Under the pieces are notes generated by a model. The model was not told where the DNA came from. It searched no databases and worked only from the letters and a program-made list of their open reading frames with translations. From contig NZ_CP038512.1 of the NCBI RefSeq assembly GCF_004758605.1, positions 344,001-408,000 of the forward strand: DNA of 64,000 nt. The letters run 5' to 3'. Position numbers and translations under genes: made by a program. Positions 1 to 9,965 of the stretch are shown here, in pieces. Origin of the DNA: Deinococcus metallilatus (GTDB taxonomy: Bacteria; Deinococcota; Deinococci; Deinococcales; Deinococcaceae). Each line of letters opens with the position of its first letter. Position 1 is the first letter of the stretch.

Positions 1-385
1 TTTCGGCCAGGTAGGCGCTCAGGTCTAGGTCGGGGTCCCCGAAGACCAGCACCTCCTCGCCCGTCTCGGCCTCCTCCAGATAGGGGGCGTCCACGGACGG
101 CTCGTAGCGCAGCAGGGTGCCCAGCTTCAGGTCCAGCGGCACTTCCACGTCGCGCAGGCAGCGGGCACACTCCAGAATCAGCGTCGGCTCGAAGCGGCCC
201 TGAAGGTACATCTCCCCGCCGCCGAGGGGATTGACATCCACTTCGTAGGGGGCCGGGCGCGCAAAGCGCAGGGTCTGCTCGCTGCCGCCCTGCTCGTAGG
301 TGAGGTGATCCAGTTCGCCCTCCGCGTGCGCGTCCGAAGACGACCGCAGCAGCGAACCCAGGTGAATGTGGGGCGTGTCGATCAT
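1..385 (-). CDS. YceD/DUF177 family protein (3' end outside window)
   Basis: The first 128 codons are visible; the C-terminus lies beyond the left edge. A CxxC pair (Cys73, Cys76, in ECARC) followed by alternating hydrophobic and acidic residues is the hallmark of the DUF177/YceD family, linked in other bacteria to 23S rRNA accumulation. In most genomes rpmF (L32) follows directly, which would be off the left edge here. ATG at 385 was chosen because a TATCAT box lies 6 bases upstream (leaderless), and the next ATG upstream (393) runs into TGA. The family call is good; the role is by homology only. Confidence 0.8.
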   Translation of the reverse strand, partial: MIDTPHIHLGSLLRSSSDAHAEGELDHLTYEQGGSEQTLRFARPAPYEVDVNPLGGGEMYLQGRFEPTLILECARCLRDVEVPLDLKLGTLLRYEPSVDAPYLEEAETGEEVLVFGDPDLDLSAYLAE

Positions 386-391
386 CCTCCC

Positions 392-397
392 ATGATA
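392..397 (-). promoter_or_regulatory. -10 box of leaderless promoter for the YceD gene
   Basis: TATCAT on the minus strand, separated from the ATG at 385 by 6 bases (GGGAGG). The G-rich stretch touches the start codon, too close to work as a normal ribosome binding site, so a leaderless transcript is the simpler reading. Confidence 0.55.
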
Positions 398-434
398 GGC
401 CCCTGGGCTTCCCGGTACCGGGTCGGGCGCACGG

Positions 435-991
435 TCAGGCGGGATGCGCGGCCAGCCAGGCCAGCACGTCCGCCGCGTTGCGGTCGGGCGGGAACACCAG
501 GTAAAAGACGTGTTCCACCACGCCTTCCCGCAGCATCAGCGTCACCCTTTGCAGGAGCGTCTGCCCCTCCACCTCGAAGGTCGGGAGCCGAAGGGCTGCC
601 GCCAGCCGCAGTTCCGCGTCCGACAGCAGCGGGAAGGGGAGGTGGAGCCGCCCAGCCGCCTCCCGCTGATAGGCCGTGTCCTGGGTACTCAGGCCGAAGA
701 CCCGCGCCCCCGCCGCCTGCAACTCGGCGTGGTGGTCCCGAAAAGCGCACGACTGCGGCGTGCAGCCCCGCGCCCCCGGGATCAGGTCCCAGCCCTCCGG
801 TAGGGGTCCATCCGGCCTCCCCGTGCGCGGGTAGATGTACAGCACCGTCCTCCCCGGCAACCCTGCGAGGTCCACCCAGTTGCCCGCCGAGGTGGGCAGA
901 GGCACTGAAGGGACCCTCGCCCCCGGCAGGTGATCGCAGGCGCCGTCGTCCAGCGGGGCGGGGAGGTTCGCGGGGAGAGCGGAGAGGTCCG

Positions 992-995
<4 letters not shown>
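435..995 (-). CDS. Peroxiredoxin (AhpC/TSA, BCP-like)
   Basis: A thioredoxin-fold thiol peroxidase of 186 residues that would reduce hydroperoxides in the cytoplasm. The motif [11 protein letters not shown] places the peroxidatic Cys at residue 78 and a probable resolving Cys at 83, the two-Cys spacing of BCP-type enzymes. Compared with classical BCP there is an extra segment (about residues 58-75, rich in Gly/Pro) just before the active site. The start is TTG at 995, whose last two bases are shared with the TGA of the upstream rmlA gene (TTGA overlap), so translation is probably coupled; there is no other plausible start in the first 100 codons. Why a peroxidase is tied to a sugar nucleotidyltransferase is not evident. 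Confidence 0.9.
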
Positions 996-2050
<1,055 letters not shown>

Positions 2051-2057
2051 TGCGAGC

Positions 2058-2063
2058 ATTCTA
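2058..2063 (-). promoter_or_regulatory. -10 box of leaderless promoter for rmlA
   Basis: TAGAAT on the minus strand, 7 bases from the ATG at 2050. No ribosome binding site precedes the ATG. Confidence 0.6.
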
Positions 2064-2240
2064 GGAACATTTGGGCCTCTCATAAAGCTGAAGTCGCCTT
2101 TACGCAGCGTGCCCCATTCTGCTCACCGGCCGCTTTCCCTGTCAGGGTGCCCTGGAGTGAGGACATTTCGCCAGAGGAAGTGGGCCCGACAGGGTAAACT
2201 GAAGCAGAGGGAAACTTTCCCAATGACCACTGGAGTTCTC

Positions 2241-2336
2241 ATGAGTCAACAATTGTTCCTTTGGGCCTGGACCCTGGCCCATCCGGCCAGAAGCCTCTCC
2301 AGGCTGACCGCCGTGTGGGCCGGAGACGAGGCGTGA
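2241..2336 (+). CDS. Possible 31-codon leader ORF coupled to manC
   Basis: An ATG-initiated ORF of 31 codons whose TGA (2334-2336) overlaps the GTG start of the guanylyltransferase (GTGA). Its product has a hydrophobic, Trp/Leu-rich first half and no recognisable domain. It may be a translated leader that couples ribosomes onto manC, or a chance ORF. A TAAACT box at 2195-2200 could be the operon promoter. No similarity can be claimed. Confidence 0.3.
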   Translation: MSQQLFLWAWTLAHPARSLSRLTAVWAGDEA

Positions 2337-3418
2337 CCGCGCTTCCTTTTCTCCCCGTGATTCTCGCGGGAGGCAGCGGCGAACGCTTCTGGCCGCTGTC
2401 CCGCAAGCATCGCCCCAAACAGTTCCTGACGCTGGACGAAACCGGCCGCAGCCTGCTCCAGGCGACCAGCGACCGCCTGAGCGTTCTCAGCGGCAGCGCC
2501 GAACAGGTGATGGTGGTGACCGGTGGTGAGTACCGCACGCAGGTGCTGGAGCAACTGCCGGAGATGCCGGTCGAGAACCTGATCGTCGAGCCGGTCGCCC
2601 GCGACACCGCCCCCGCCGTCCTGTACGCGGCGCTGCGGGTGGCGCAGGAAGCTCCGGACGCCGTCATGGGCGTCTTCCCGGCCGATCACCGCATCACCGA
2701 CCCGGGGGCGTTCGGCCAGGTGGTGCGCCGGGCCATCTCGGTTGCCCACACGACCGGCCAGCTCGTCACGCTGGGGATCACGCCCACCTTCGCCGCCACC
2801 GGCTACGGGTACATCCAGCGGGGCGAACTGCTGCTGGATGGGGAGCTGCCCGCCTACCGCGTGGACCGCTTTACCGAGAAGCCCGACGCCCAGACGGCGC
2901 GGACGCTGGTGGCCGACGGCCGCTACACCTGGAACAGCGGGATGTTCATCTGGCGGGTGGAGGCGATCCTCGCGGCCTTCCGGCAGCACCAGCCGGAGAT
3001 GTACGCCCAGCTCTCGGAGGCGTTCAGGCAGGGCCGCCGCGCGCAGGGCATCCGGACGACCTTTCCCGAGCTTCGGAAGATCAGCATCGACTACGCCATT
3101 CTGGAAAAATCCGATCAGGTGGTGGTGATCCCGGCAGAATTCGGCTGGGACGACCTGGGCGACTGGAATGCCCTGGAGCGGCTGCTCAAGACCGAGGGGC
3201 AGAACGTCACGGTGGGGCGGCACGTGGGTCTGGACACGGGGGGAGCCATCCTGTATACCACCCGGGGAGATGACCTGATCGCCACCATCGGTCTTGAAGA
3301 CGTGGTGATCGTCCGTACCGACGAGGTGACCCTGGTCGTGCGCAAGGACCGCACCCAGGACATCAAAAAAGTCGTCCAGCAACTCAAGGCCCACCCAGAA
3401 TTGGAGCGCTTCGCGTGA
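2333..3418 (+). CDS. manC: Mannose-1-phosphate guanylyltransferase
   Basis: 361 residues. Makes GDP-mannose from mannose-1-phosphate and GTP. The signature [14 protein letters not shown] plus KxRPKQFL (residues 11-32), [17 protein letters not shown] and WNSGMF are all present; there is no C-terminal isomerase domain, so this is the short monofunctional form. GTG at 2333 was chosen because the protein then begins just before the nucleotide-binding loop and GGAG lies 7 bases upstream. It is the first clear gene of the polysaccharide operon and its stop overlaps the next gene (GTGA). The phosphohexomutase at 19738 could supply its substrate. Confidence 0.92.
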   Translation: MTALPFLPVILAGGSGERFWPLSRKHRPKQFLTLDETGRSLLQATSDRLSVLSGSAEQVMVVTGGEYRTQVLEQLPEMPVENLIVEPVARDTAPAVLYAALRVAQEAPDAVMGVFPADHRITDPGAFGQVVRRAISVAHTTGQLVTLGITPTFAATGYGYIQRGELLLDGELPAYRVDRFTEKPDAQTARTLVADGRYTWNSGMFIWRVEAILAAFRQHQPEMYAQLSEAFRQGRRAQGIRTTFPELRKISIDYAILEKSDQVVVIPAEFGWDDLGDWNALERLLKTEGQNVTVGRHVGLDTGGAILYTTRGDDLIATIGLEDVVIVRTDEVTLVVRKDRTQDIKKVVQQLKAHPELERFA

Positions 3419-5085
3419 CCCTATACCCTCAGCAGGAACCCGGCCCGGCCGGTCGTCAATCTCAGGGTGCCGAGACCGAGATCGATCTGAACACCCTCTG
3501 GCGGGGGGTACGGCGGCACCTGGCCTGGATTCTCCTGACCGCGGCAGTGCTGGCCCTGGGCGCTTATCTGTGGTCACGGACCCAGCCGCCCGTGTACGAG
3601 GCGTCCTCCAGCCTGATCGCGGCCAACGGTCAGGGGCAGGATGGTCCCTTCGGCAACGCGCTGGTCAAGGCCCCCCCCCTCCCGGAAGGCGCGGTAGCCC
3701 AGGCGATGCAAAGCACCCTGGTGATCGTGCCCCTTATCCAGGCTCTTCAGGGGGATGAGACGATTCCTCAGGCCGAACGTACCCGGCTGGCCCAGGCGCT
3801 GAGCCGTGAACTGCGCGAGCAGCGCCTGCGGACCATTACCCTGACCTCGCAGCTTGACCTGAGTGGAAACGGCATCTATACCCTGCGTGCCCGTGCCCGC
3901 AGCGCGCAGGCGGCGCAGCGTCTGGCGAATCTGGCCAGTGCAGCCCTGCTGAACTGGGACCGCAGCCGCGCCCTGGAGAACATCCGGCGTGCCCAGGCAG
4001 GCTTTCAGGCCCAGCTCGCGCAGATCGACCAGCAGTTGCGGCAGGGGAATCTGCCCGCCGTGGAGCGCCAGACGCTGATCGCCCGCCGAGCCACCGTTCA
4101 GGAAAATCTCGCCCAGGTGGGCATTCTGGAGAATTCGGCCACCGGTGTCCTGAGTCTCCTCTCCAACGCCGTTGAACCGTCGCGCCCAGTCGCGCCCAAA
4201 CCGCTGCGCAATGCCGTTCTGGCTGCGTTGCTGGGCCTGCTGCTGGCCACCGGGGTGGTGGCGCTGCTGACCATTCTCGACCGCACTGTCCGCAGCGAAG
4301 ACGATCTCCTGGCGCTCAATGCCCCCACCCTGGCGGTAATTCCACGGTTGCGCCAGCGCGACATTGTCTTCTCGGGCATCGTGCGGGCCGCCCGCCAGGC
4401 CGGGCTGTACGAAGCCATCGGCTTTCTGCGCGTCAACCTGATGACAGCCTTCGGGAACAAGCCCCATCCAGTCGTGATGATCACCAGCACCGCTCCGGGT
4501 GAGGGCAAGAGCAGCCTGACCGCGACCCTGGCGGACGGCTTTGCCTCCAGTGGCCAGCGGGTGCTGATCATCGACGCGGACCTGCGGCGCGGCACCCAGG
4601 CCGCCGTCTGGAAGAAGTACGACGAGGGCGGCCAGTGGCATCAGTTGACCGGACAGGGTGGAGCCAGGACCACCCGCGAGGCTCTGGCCAACCCACAGAA
4701 CGTGCAGGTGCTCCAGGTCGAAGACAATGTGGACATGCTCCCCGCTGGACCTGGGGTGCAGGACAGCCTCGCTATCTTCAACCAGGCCGACATCGAGACC
4801 GCCTTGCGGTTGTGGCGGCAGAACTACGACATCGTGCTGATGGATAGTGCGCCCCTGCTCGCCCTGGCCGACGGCCTGGTCCTGGGCGGCCACGCCGACG
4901 CGGTCCTGATGGTTACCGAGTACGGCCGGACCAATGTGCAGTCCGTACGGAGTGCTTTGCGCCGCGCCGAGCGTGCGGGCCTGAACTTGATCGGCTTTGT
5001 GATCAACAAGTCCGACGTGCGTGAGGGCAGCAGCTACGGGTACTCGTATTCCTATGCCCCCAGAGCTGGAGGCGTGAAGGTATGA
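3415..5085 (+). CDS. Polysaccharide chain-length regulator / BY-kinase fusion (Wzz-Wzc type)
   Basis: 556 residues. A transmembrane helix (about residues 36-54) opens an extracytoplasmic Wzz region that is helical and Gln-rich (about 130-240), a second helix follows near 265-290, then a cytoplasmic P-loop kinase. Walker A (PGEGKSS, about 359-365), Walker A' ([10 protein letters not shown], about 384-393) and Walker B (IVLMDSAP, about 473-480) identify a bacterial tyrosine kinase. The C-terminus ends in a Tyr cluster (YGYSYSY), the usual autophosphorylation site. Such fusions set chain length and turnover of Wzy-dependent polysaccharides. Start GTG overlaps the manC stop; the stop overlaps the ATG of a 30-codon ORF. 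No partner phosphatase is in the window. Confidence 0.93.
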   Translation: MTLYPQQEPGPAGRQSQGAETEIDLNTLWRGVRRHLAWILLTAAVLALGAYLWSRTQPPVYEASSSLIAANGQGQDGPFGNALVKAPPLPEGAVAQAMQSTLVIVPLIQALQGDETIPQAERTRLAQALSRELREQRLRTITLTSQLDLSGNGIYTLRARARSAQAAQRLANLASAALLNWDRSRALENIRRAQAGFQAQLAQIDQQLRQGNLPAVERQTLIARRATVQENLAQVGILENSATGVLSLLSNAVEPSRPVAPKPLRNAVLAALLGLLLATGVVALLTILDRTVRSEDDLLALNAPTLAVIPRLRQRDIVFSGIVRAARQAGLYEAIGFLRVNLMTAFGNKPHPVVMITSTAPGEGKSSLTATLADGFASSGQRVLIIDADLRRGTQAAVWKKYDEGGQWHQLTGQGGARTTREALANPQNVQVLQVEDNVDMLPAGPGVQDSLAIFNQADIETALRLWRQNYDIVLMDSAPLLALADGLVLGGHADAVLMVTEYGRTNVQSVRSALRRAERAGLNLIGFVINKSDVREGSSYGYSYSYAPRAGGVKV

Positions 5086-5174
5086 AGGCGCTGCTGGCTC
5101 CGAGCTGTGCCTCAGGCGGCGCGTCCTGCCCCGCCGCCCTCCCTGTTGTAGAGCCTGCCAAGCTTTCAAGGTGA
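5082..5174 (+). CDS. Bridging 30-codon ORF between BY-kinase and flippase
   Basis: This ORF begins with an ATG that overlaps the kinase stop (ATGA at 5082-5085) and ends with a TGA that overlaps the GTG start of the flippase (GTGA at 5171-5174). It exactly fills the 85-base gap, so ribosomes could pass from kinase to flippase without release. The product has no recognisable domain; it carries two Cys and is Ala/Pro-rich. It may matter only as a coupling device. Confidence reflects the precise fit at both ends, not any homology. Confidence 0.45.
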   Translation: MKALLAPSCASGGASCPAALPVVEPAKLSR

Positions 5175-6430
5175 AGTCCTTGCTCCTTCGCAACCTCGTC
5201 TCGCTGTATGGGATTCAGCTCGCCACGCTGATCCTGCCGCTGCTGACCCTGCCTTACCTGACGCGGGTGCTGGGACCAGCGGCCTGGGGTCAGCTCGCCG
5301 CTGTGCAGGCTCTGGCGATCACCCTTTCCCTGGTGGTCGAGTTCGGCTTTGGGTACTCGGCGACGCGGGCGGTGGCGCAGCAGCGCGGGAACACGTCGGC
5401 CCTGGCCCGGATCGCCGCTGGCGTGCTGGGTGCCAAGCTGTTCCTGCTGCTGAGCCTGCTCCTGGTGGCGACGATCATCTATGCGCTGGCCCCGGCCTTC
5501 CGTCAAAGTCCGGCCCTTTACTGCTGGGGCATCGTCTTTGCCGCTGTTCAGGGCTTTGCTCCCCTGTGGTACTTCCAGGGACAGGAGCGGTTGCAGCAGG
5601 CCGCCGCGCTGGATATCGCGGGCCGTGTGGTCGCGACCGCCGGGATTTTTCTGCTCGTCCGGGTGCCCGAGCAGGCCTGGCGTGTCCTGGCCCTCTATGC
5701 CGTGATGATCGGGCTGGCGCAGGTGATCAATACCTTTCGCATGTACCGCGAACTCCCCTTTGTTCTCCCGGCCTGGACGACCACCGTCGAGAGCCTGAGG
5801 GCCGGGTTCAGCATGTTCCTGTTTCGCGGGGCGACCAGCCTGTACCTCTCGGCCAATTCCGCCCTGTTGCGGCTGTACCTGCCGGGCGCGCAGGTGGGGT
5901 ACTACGCCAATGCCGAGCGCCTCGCCGCGGCGGGCAAGAGTATGGTGCAACCCATCACCCAGGCACTCTTTCCCCGCGTCTCGCACTTGGTCCAGCACGA
6001 CGGCGAGGCTGCCCGGAGCCTGCTGCGCCGCAGCCTGTTGCTGATGCTGGCCGTGTCCTGCGCCGCCGCGCTCGGCCTGTTCATGGCTGCGCCGTGGTTC
6101 GTTCCGTTGTTCTTCGGGGCGGCCTATCAGCCCTCGGTGCCGCTCCTGCAAGCCCTGATCGTGACCCTGCCCATCGTCGCCGCCAGCAACGTCCTGGGCC
6201 TTCAGTGGATGCTGCCCAACGGCCAGGACCGCGCCTTTAACGCGATTGTGGTGGCCGCTGGTCTTCTGAACATTGTCCTGGTGATGCTCCTCGTCCCGCG
6301 CTATGGTTCACAGGGCATGGCCTGGAGTGTTATCACGACAGAGAGCGTCATCACCCTGAGTATGGCCCTTTACATCCTCCGGCAACCCGACCACCCCTTT
6401 CGCAAACAGCAGCTACCTCAGGCGCTTTGA
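5171..6430 (+). CDS. wzx: Polysaccharide flippase (Wzx, MOP superfamily)
   Basis: 419 residues, hydrophobic throughout with about 12 predicted membrane helices. The N-terminal pattern LLRNLVSLYGIQLATLILPLLTLPYL and the mid-protein WYFQGQE are typical of Wzx-type O-unit flippases, which move the lipid-linked repeat unit across the membrane. GTG at 5171 overlaps the stop of the bridging ORF. This is the last GC-rich gene before the AT-rich island. Consistent partners are the polymerase at 8461 and the chain-length kinase upstream. Confidence 0.9.
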   Translation: MKSLLLRNLVSLYGIQLATLILPLLTLPYLTRVLGPAAWGQLAAVQALAITLSLVVEFGFGYSATRAVAQQRGNTSALARIAAGVLGAKLFLLLSLLLVATIIYALAPAFRQSPALYCWGIVFAAVQGFAPLWYFQGQERLQQAAALDIAGRVVATAGIFLLVRVPEQAWRVLALYAVMIGLAQVINTFRMYRELPFVLPAWTTTVESLRAGFSMFLFRGATSLYLSANSALLRLYLPGAQVGYYANAERLAAAGKSMVQPITQALFPRVSHLVQHDGEAARSLLRRSLLLMLAVSCAAALGLFMAAPWFVPLFFGAAYQPSVPLLQALIVTLPIVAASNVLGLQWMLPNGQDRAFNAIVVAAGLLNIVLVMLLVPRYGSQGMAWSVITTESVITLSMALYILRQPDHPFRKQQLPQAL

Positions 6431-6513
6431 CAGACCGCGCTTGGCTGTCTTGGCCTGCCTTCTGAAGCATCGATATTGGGCCTGAGCTTAGATTCTTGAA
6501 CAGAGGGTAAAAT

Positions 6514-7431
6514 ATGAGTTTTGGACAGACTTCGAGCGTGTGTGCAGTAGTGGTAACCTACAACAGGCCGGAAAAGCTGGCGAAGACACTCCAGCTTCTG
6601 CTGGGCCAGACCTACAGTCTGCAAAAGATCATAGTCATCGACAATGCCTCTGATGAGAGGACAAAAGATCTGCTGAGCCATTTCAAGTCTCGCTCAGAGA
6701 TTGTGGAAGTCCATTACCTTCTAGAGAATAGAGGCGGTTCCGGCGGTTTCCATGAAGGAATGCGGCTTGCTATGGAGTCAGGAGAAGATTGGGTCTGGAT
6801 CATGGATGATGATGCTTACCCTACACCTGACTGCCTGTATAAACTAGTCATGGCGTCCGCGGACGCTCCCGTCAGGGTGGCCGTTCAGGTCGATCAACTC
6901 GGGCAGAAATATGGCATTTATCGGTGGGACAATGCAGTAAAGGCGCTCCCAGTTGACGATAATCAGCTTTATCAGCCCATAGACCTCTTTGCGTTCGTTG
7001 GCCCTTGCTTCCGACGTGAAGTGGTCGTGGCGGTCGGCCTGCCCCGCGCCGACTTCTTTATCTGCGCTGATGACTGGGAATACTCTCTACGGATAAAGGG
7101 TAAGGGGTTTTCTGCCGTTGCTGTTACAAATGCGATTATTCATCATAACTACGGCGAAACGTCCAGAGTCGTTGAACGTTTCTCTCGCAAGAGCGTGCGA
7201 GATGGGCAGCCAGCTTGGAAGCAGTATTACGCGGCACGTAATGAAATAGAGATCCTCCGATCTTCGAATAGCGACTCACTTGTAAAGGCTAAATATGCAA
7301 GAAACTTACTAGTGAAATGGCTCCGTATAACGATTGGGGAAATAGTTTTTGAAGCTAACTTATCGAAAATAAAATATAGAATGAAGGGGATCTTTGACGG
7401 ACTGATTGGAAAGATGGGTAAAATAAAGTGA
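6514..7431 (+). CDS. Glycosyltransferase family 2 (GlfT/rhamnosyltransferase-like)
   Basis: 305 residues with a GT-A fold. VVTYNRPEKL near the N-terminus, IDNAS, the motif ENRGGSGGFHEGM and the metal-binding MDDDAYP identify the GT2 subgroup that includes galactofuranosyl- and rhamnosyltransferases (NxGGxGGF is typical of it). Donor and acceptor cannot be decided; no UDP-galactopyranose mutase is visible. ATG at 6514 has GAGGG 6 bases upstream. First gene of the AT-rich island; its stop overlaps the next start (GTGA). Confidence 0.88.
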   Translation: MSFGQTSSVCAVVVTYNRPEKLAKTLQLLLGQTYSLQKIIVIDNASDERTKDLLSHFKSRSEIVEVHYLLENRGGSGGFHEGMRLAMESGEDWVWIMDDDAYPTPDCLYKLVMASADAPVRVAVQVDQLGQKYGIYRWDNAVKALPVDDNQLYQPIDLFAFVGPCFRREVVVAVGLPRADFFICADDWEYSLRIKGKGFSAVAVTNAIIHHNYGETSRVVERFSRKSVRDGQPAWKQYYAARNEIEILRSSNSDSLVKAKYARNLLVKWLRITIGEIVFEANLSKIKYRMKGIFDGLIGKMGKIK

Positions 7432-8474
7432 CAGAGCGCAAAACTGTGTATCATGTTTTGGGAGAACTAACTGGTGGAGGCATTGAGAGGTGGCTCCAAA
7501 ATGTTGCGGAATATCCTAGTGCAAAGTATGAGCATCATTTTATTCTACTAAAGAAAACAGTTGGCGACATTGAAGTTGATCTCATTGAGAAGGGACATAA
7601 AGTTTTCCATGTAGATTCAAAAAACCCCTTAAAGTTTGGGATTTTTATAAATAGATTAAGAAGAATAGAGAAAATAGATATATTGCATTCTCATCTGCAT
7701 TTCTATTCTGGCTTAGTTGTTATGCTGGCCGCTTTGATTGGAATTAAAAAACGTATATCACACAGCCATCTTACCGACGACGGCTCTAATGCATTCTACA
7801 AGTTTGTGATGAGACTCCTGATTTGGGCATTCTCTAGTAGGGGCGTAGCTGTGAGTAGGGAGGCATATAGTGAATTATTTTTCAAAAGTTCTAAGAACGT
7901 GGTCATACATTGTGGTTTGCGGTTAGATACGATAGAGAAGGCTAGAGTTAGACGAGATGATTCTATCGTCATAGGAACTGTGGCGAGATTAGAGAGGATA
8001 AAAAATCAGACAGTTTTGATAGATATACTGGAAGAATTGCAGCGTAGGGGATGCGTAAACTCCAGTCTAATAGTTGTTGGTGACGGCTCACGTATGAGCT
8101 ATCTTAGAGAGTATGCAGATGCAAAAGGGCTATTACCCTACGTGGAGTTTTCTGGGTGGCAGGGCAATGTCAACGCTTTTCTTGATCAGATGGACTGTTT
8201 TATTTTGCCCTCTTTGGCGGAAGGATTGCCCTTGTCGGCAGTGGAGGCACAGGCAAGAGGCCTGCCAATAATTATCTCACAGAATATTACAAGGGAAGTA
8301 ATTATTGACCCTGCCGCTGGAGTAGATATTCGGCTAGACGCAGGCATTGAAGCATGGGCTGATGGGGTGCTGAATGTTATTGATAGAAAAGTAGATATCG
8401 GATTGGTTGCGGCAAGCGATTTTAATATAGATATAAATATAAAAGAGCTGGAGCGACTCTATGATGGTCTCTAG
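7428..8474 (+). CDS. Glycosyltransferase family 4
   Basis: 348 residues with a GT-B fold. The N-terminal GGGIERW loop and the C-terminal donor-site motif PSLAEGLPLSAVEAQARGLP (E-x7-E) mark a GT4 retaining enzyme like those of capsule and exopolysaccharide loci (EpsF-like). It lies in the AT-rich island and overlaps both neighbours: GTGA with the GT2 upstream and 14 bases with wzy downstream. The transferred sugar is unknown. Confidence 0.88.
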   Translation: MTERKTVYHVLGELTGGGIERWLQNVAEYPSAKYEHHFILLKKTVGDIEVDLIEKGHKVFHVDSKNPLKFGIFINRLRRIEKIDILHSHLHFYSGLVVMLAALIGIKKRISHSHLTDDGSNAFYKFVMRLLIWAFSSRGVAVSREAYSELFFKSSKNVVIHCGLRLDTIEKARVRRDDSIVIGTVARLERIKNQTVLIDILEELQRRGCVNSSLIVVGDGSRMSYLREYADAKGLLPYVEFSGWQGNVNAFLDQMDCFILPSLAEGLPLSAVEAQARGLPIIISQNITREVIIDPAAGVDIRLDAGIEAWADGVLNVIDRKVDIGLVAASDFNIDINIKELERLYDGL

Positions 8475-9885
8475 GCTATTCAACATTTTTGTTGCCGTAG
8501 TCACACTTTTTGCCATATTCTCCCTAAAAACATTTGAAATCACTACTCTGGATAAGATAAGCTTCTTATCTGCAATTATGCTTATTTTTGCAGTTTTGCA
8601 TTTGGTGCTAGATTACTATAGTCTAGGAAGACGTTTTGTTATTACGCCTTATAATATTTTTTTCACTGCTCTTTTTATATTCAACCTCGGCTATTCCATC
8701 ACCAATGGGTTCCCTGGTGGTCCGAAATTTACTGATATTCCCGTGGACGAGAGTATTATTTTTAGAGCAGTGGAATATGTTTCTCTTTCTATTGTCGTTT
8801 TTTCTTTAGGCTACTTATTGTTTTGTTCTCCAAGAGGGGTCAAAGGTGGACCAGTTGAGATTGAAGGTTTTTTTAGGAAAAAAGAAGTTAGGACTATATC
8901 TGTCCTTTTGCTACTGTTGAGTCTTCCATTCCTTGTCTATGAACTACTCAACAAGATAATCTTGGTAAGTAGATATGGTTACTTAGGGTATTATAAAAAC
9001 GTAGACGATTCTTCCCTAGGAAGCATTATCAGCTCATTCTCTTCTTTTGCGATAATGATGCTTCTTGTATGTATAGTTCTGTTTAAAGGCGAAAAGACAA
9101 TAACTGTGTTGCTGACGCTTGCGTTCTTTTTAGCAACTGCATTAAATATAATGCTTGGATTCAGGGCGGGGGGGATGTTGCCGTTTTTGGTATACCTCTA
9201 TATACGTGATAGGTACATTAGAAAAGTCAATTATATAGGAGCACTACCTATAGTATTGCTAACTTTCATAATTGTCTTTCCTATTATTGCCGAATATAGG
9301 GACTTTATAGGACAGTCGAATAGGAATCTGGGTAGTGAAAATGAAAGTGGTTTAATAGGTATAATTAGAGAACTTGGAAGAACTTTTCAGGCGACAGCAT
9401 ATACAATGAAGGTATTGGATTTTACTAACGAGTTTAGATTGGGGTGGAGCTATGTTGGTGCCCTTGGATTGGTCCTACCCTCGGGTGTGTTGGGTATTGA
9501 TGTGGAGAGCGTGCGTCCATCTGTCTGGTTGGTTTCGATTGTTGACCCTGTGTTTAAGCGTGCTGGCGGGGGTCTTGGATTTTCCATGATAGCAGAGTCA
9601 TATTACAATTTTGGTATTTTAGGAGGATTGGCCGCAATGTTTTTGCAGGGTATCCTCATAGGAAAGCTATCCGAAATTTCACTATTTTCTAGAAGATACA
9701 TTCTGGGACTCCTTGCTGCCGCCTATATGTCTGTTCTGGTTTTTTACGTTAGGCAAGAGGCTGTCGGGGTGGTTAGAGGTTTCTTCTGGTTTGTGGTGGG
9801 TACATATGCCGCTTATCTAATTACTTGCTACAGGGGAAATGCAGTTGAAGCCCGTCGTCTTAGGGAGCTGGGAGGGGATAGATAA
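8461..9885 (+). CDS. wzy: Oligosaccharide repeat-unit polymerase (Wzy)
   Basis: 474 residues, strongly hydrophobic with roughly 11-12 membrane helices and a larger polar loop around residues 275-350, the usual layout of Wzy polymerases, which join flipped repeat units on the outer face of the inner membrane. Sequence conservation in this class is low, so the call rests on topology and on the setting between glycosyltransferases and with wzx and wzz. Start ATG 8461 with GGAG 7 bases upstream; an adjacent ATG at 8464 is an alternative. The gene is AT-rich. Confidence 0.82.
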   Translation: MMVSRLFNIFVAVVTLFAIFSLKTFEITTLDKISFLSAIMLIFAVLHLVLDYYSLGRRFVITPYNIFFTALFIFNLGYSITNGFPGGPKFTDIPVDESIIFRAVEYVSLSIVVFSLGYLLFCSPRGVKGGPVEIEGFFRKKEVRTISVLLLLLSLPFLVYELLNKIILVSRYGYLGYYKNVDDSSLGSIISSFSSFAIMMLLVCIVLFKGEKTITVLLTLAFFLATALNIMLGFRAGGMLPFLVYLYIRDRYIRKVNYIGALPIVLLTFIIVFPIIAEYRDFIGQSNRNLGSENESGLIGIIRELGRTFQATAYTMKVLDFTNEFRLGWSYVGALGLVLPSGVLGIDVESVRPSVWLVSIVDPVFKRAGGGLGFSMIAESYYNFGILGGLAAMFLQGILIGKLSEISLFSRRYILGLLAAAYMSVLVFYVRQEAVGVVRGFFWFVVGTYAAYLITCYRGNAVEARRLRELGGDR

Positions 9886-9965
9886 ATTGTTGCAACACAG
9901 CCTTTTAGCTGTCACGGTATTAAGGTGGCAATAAATATACTAATTCGTGTTACTGGAGGAAAAGA

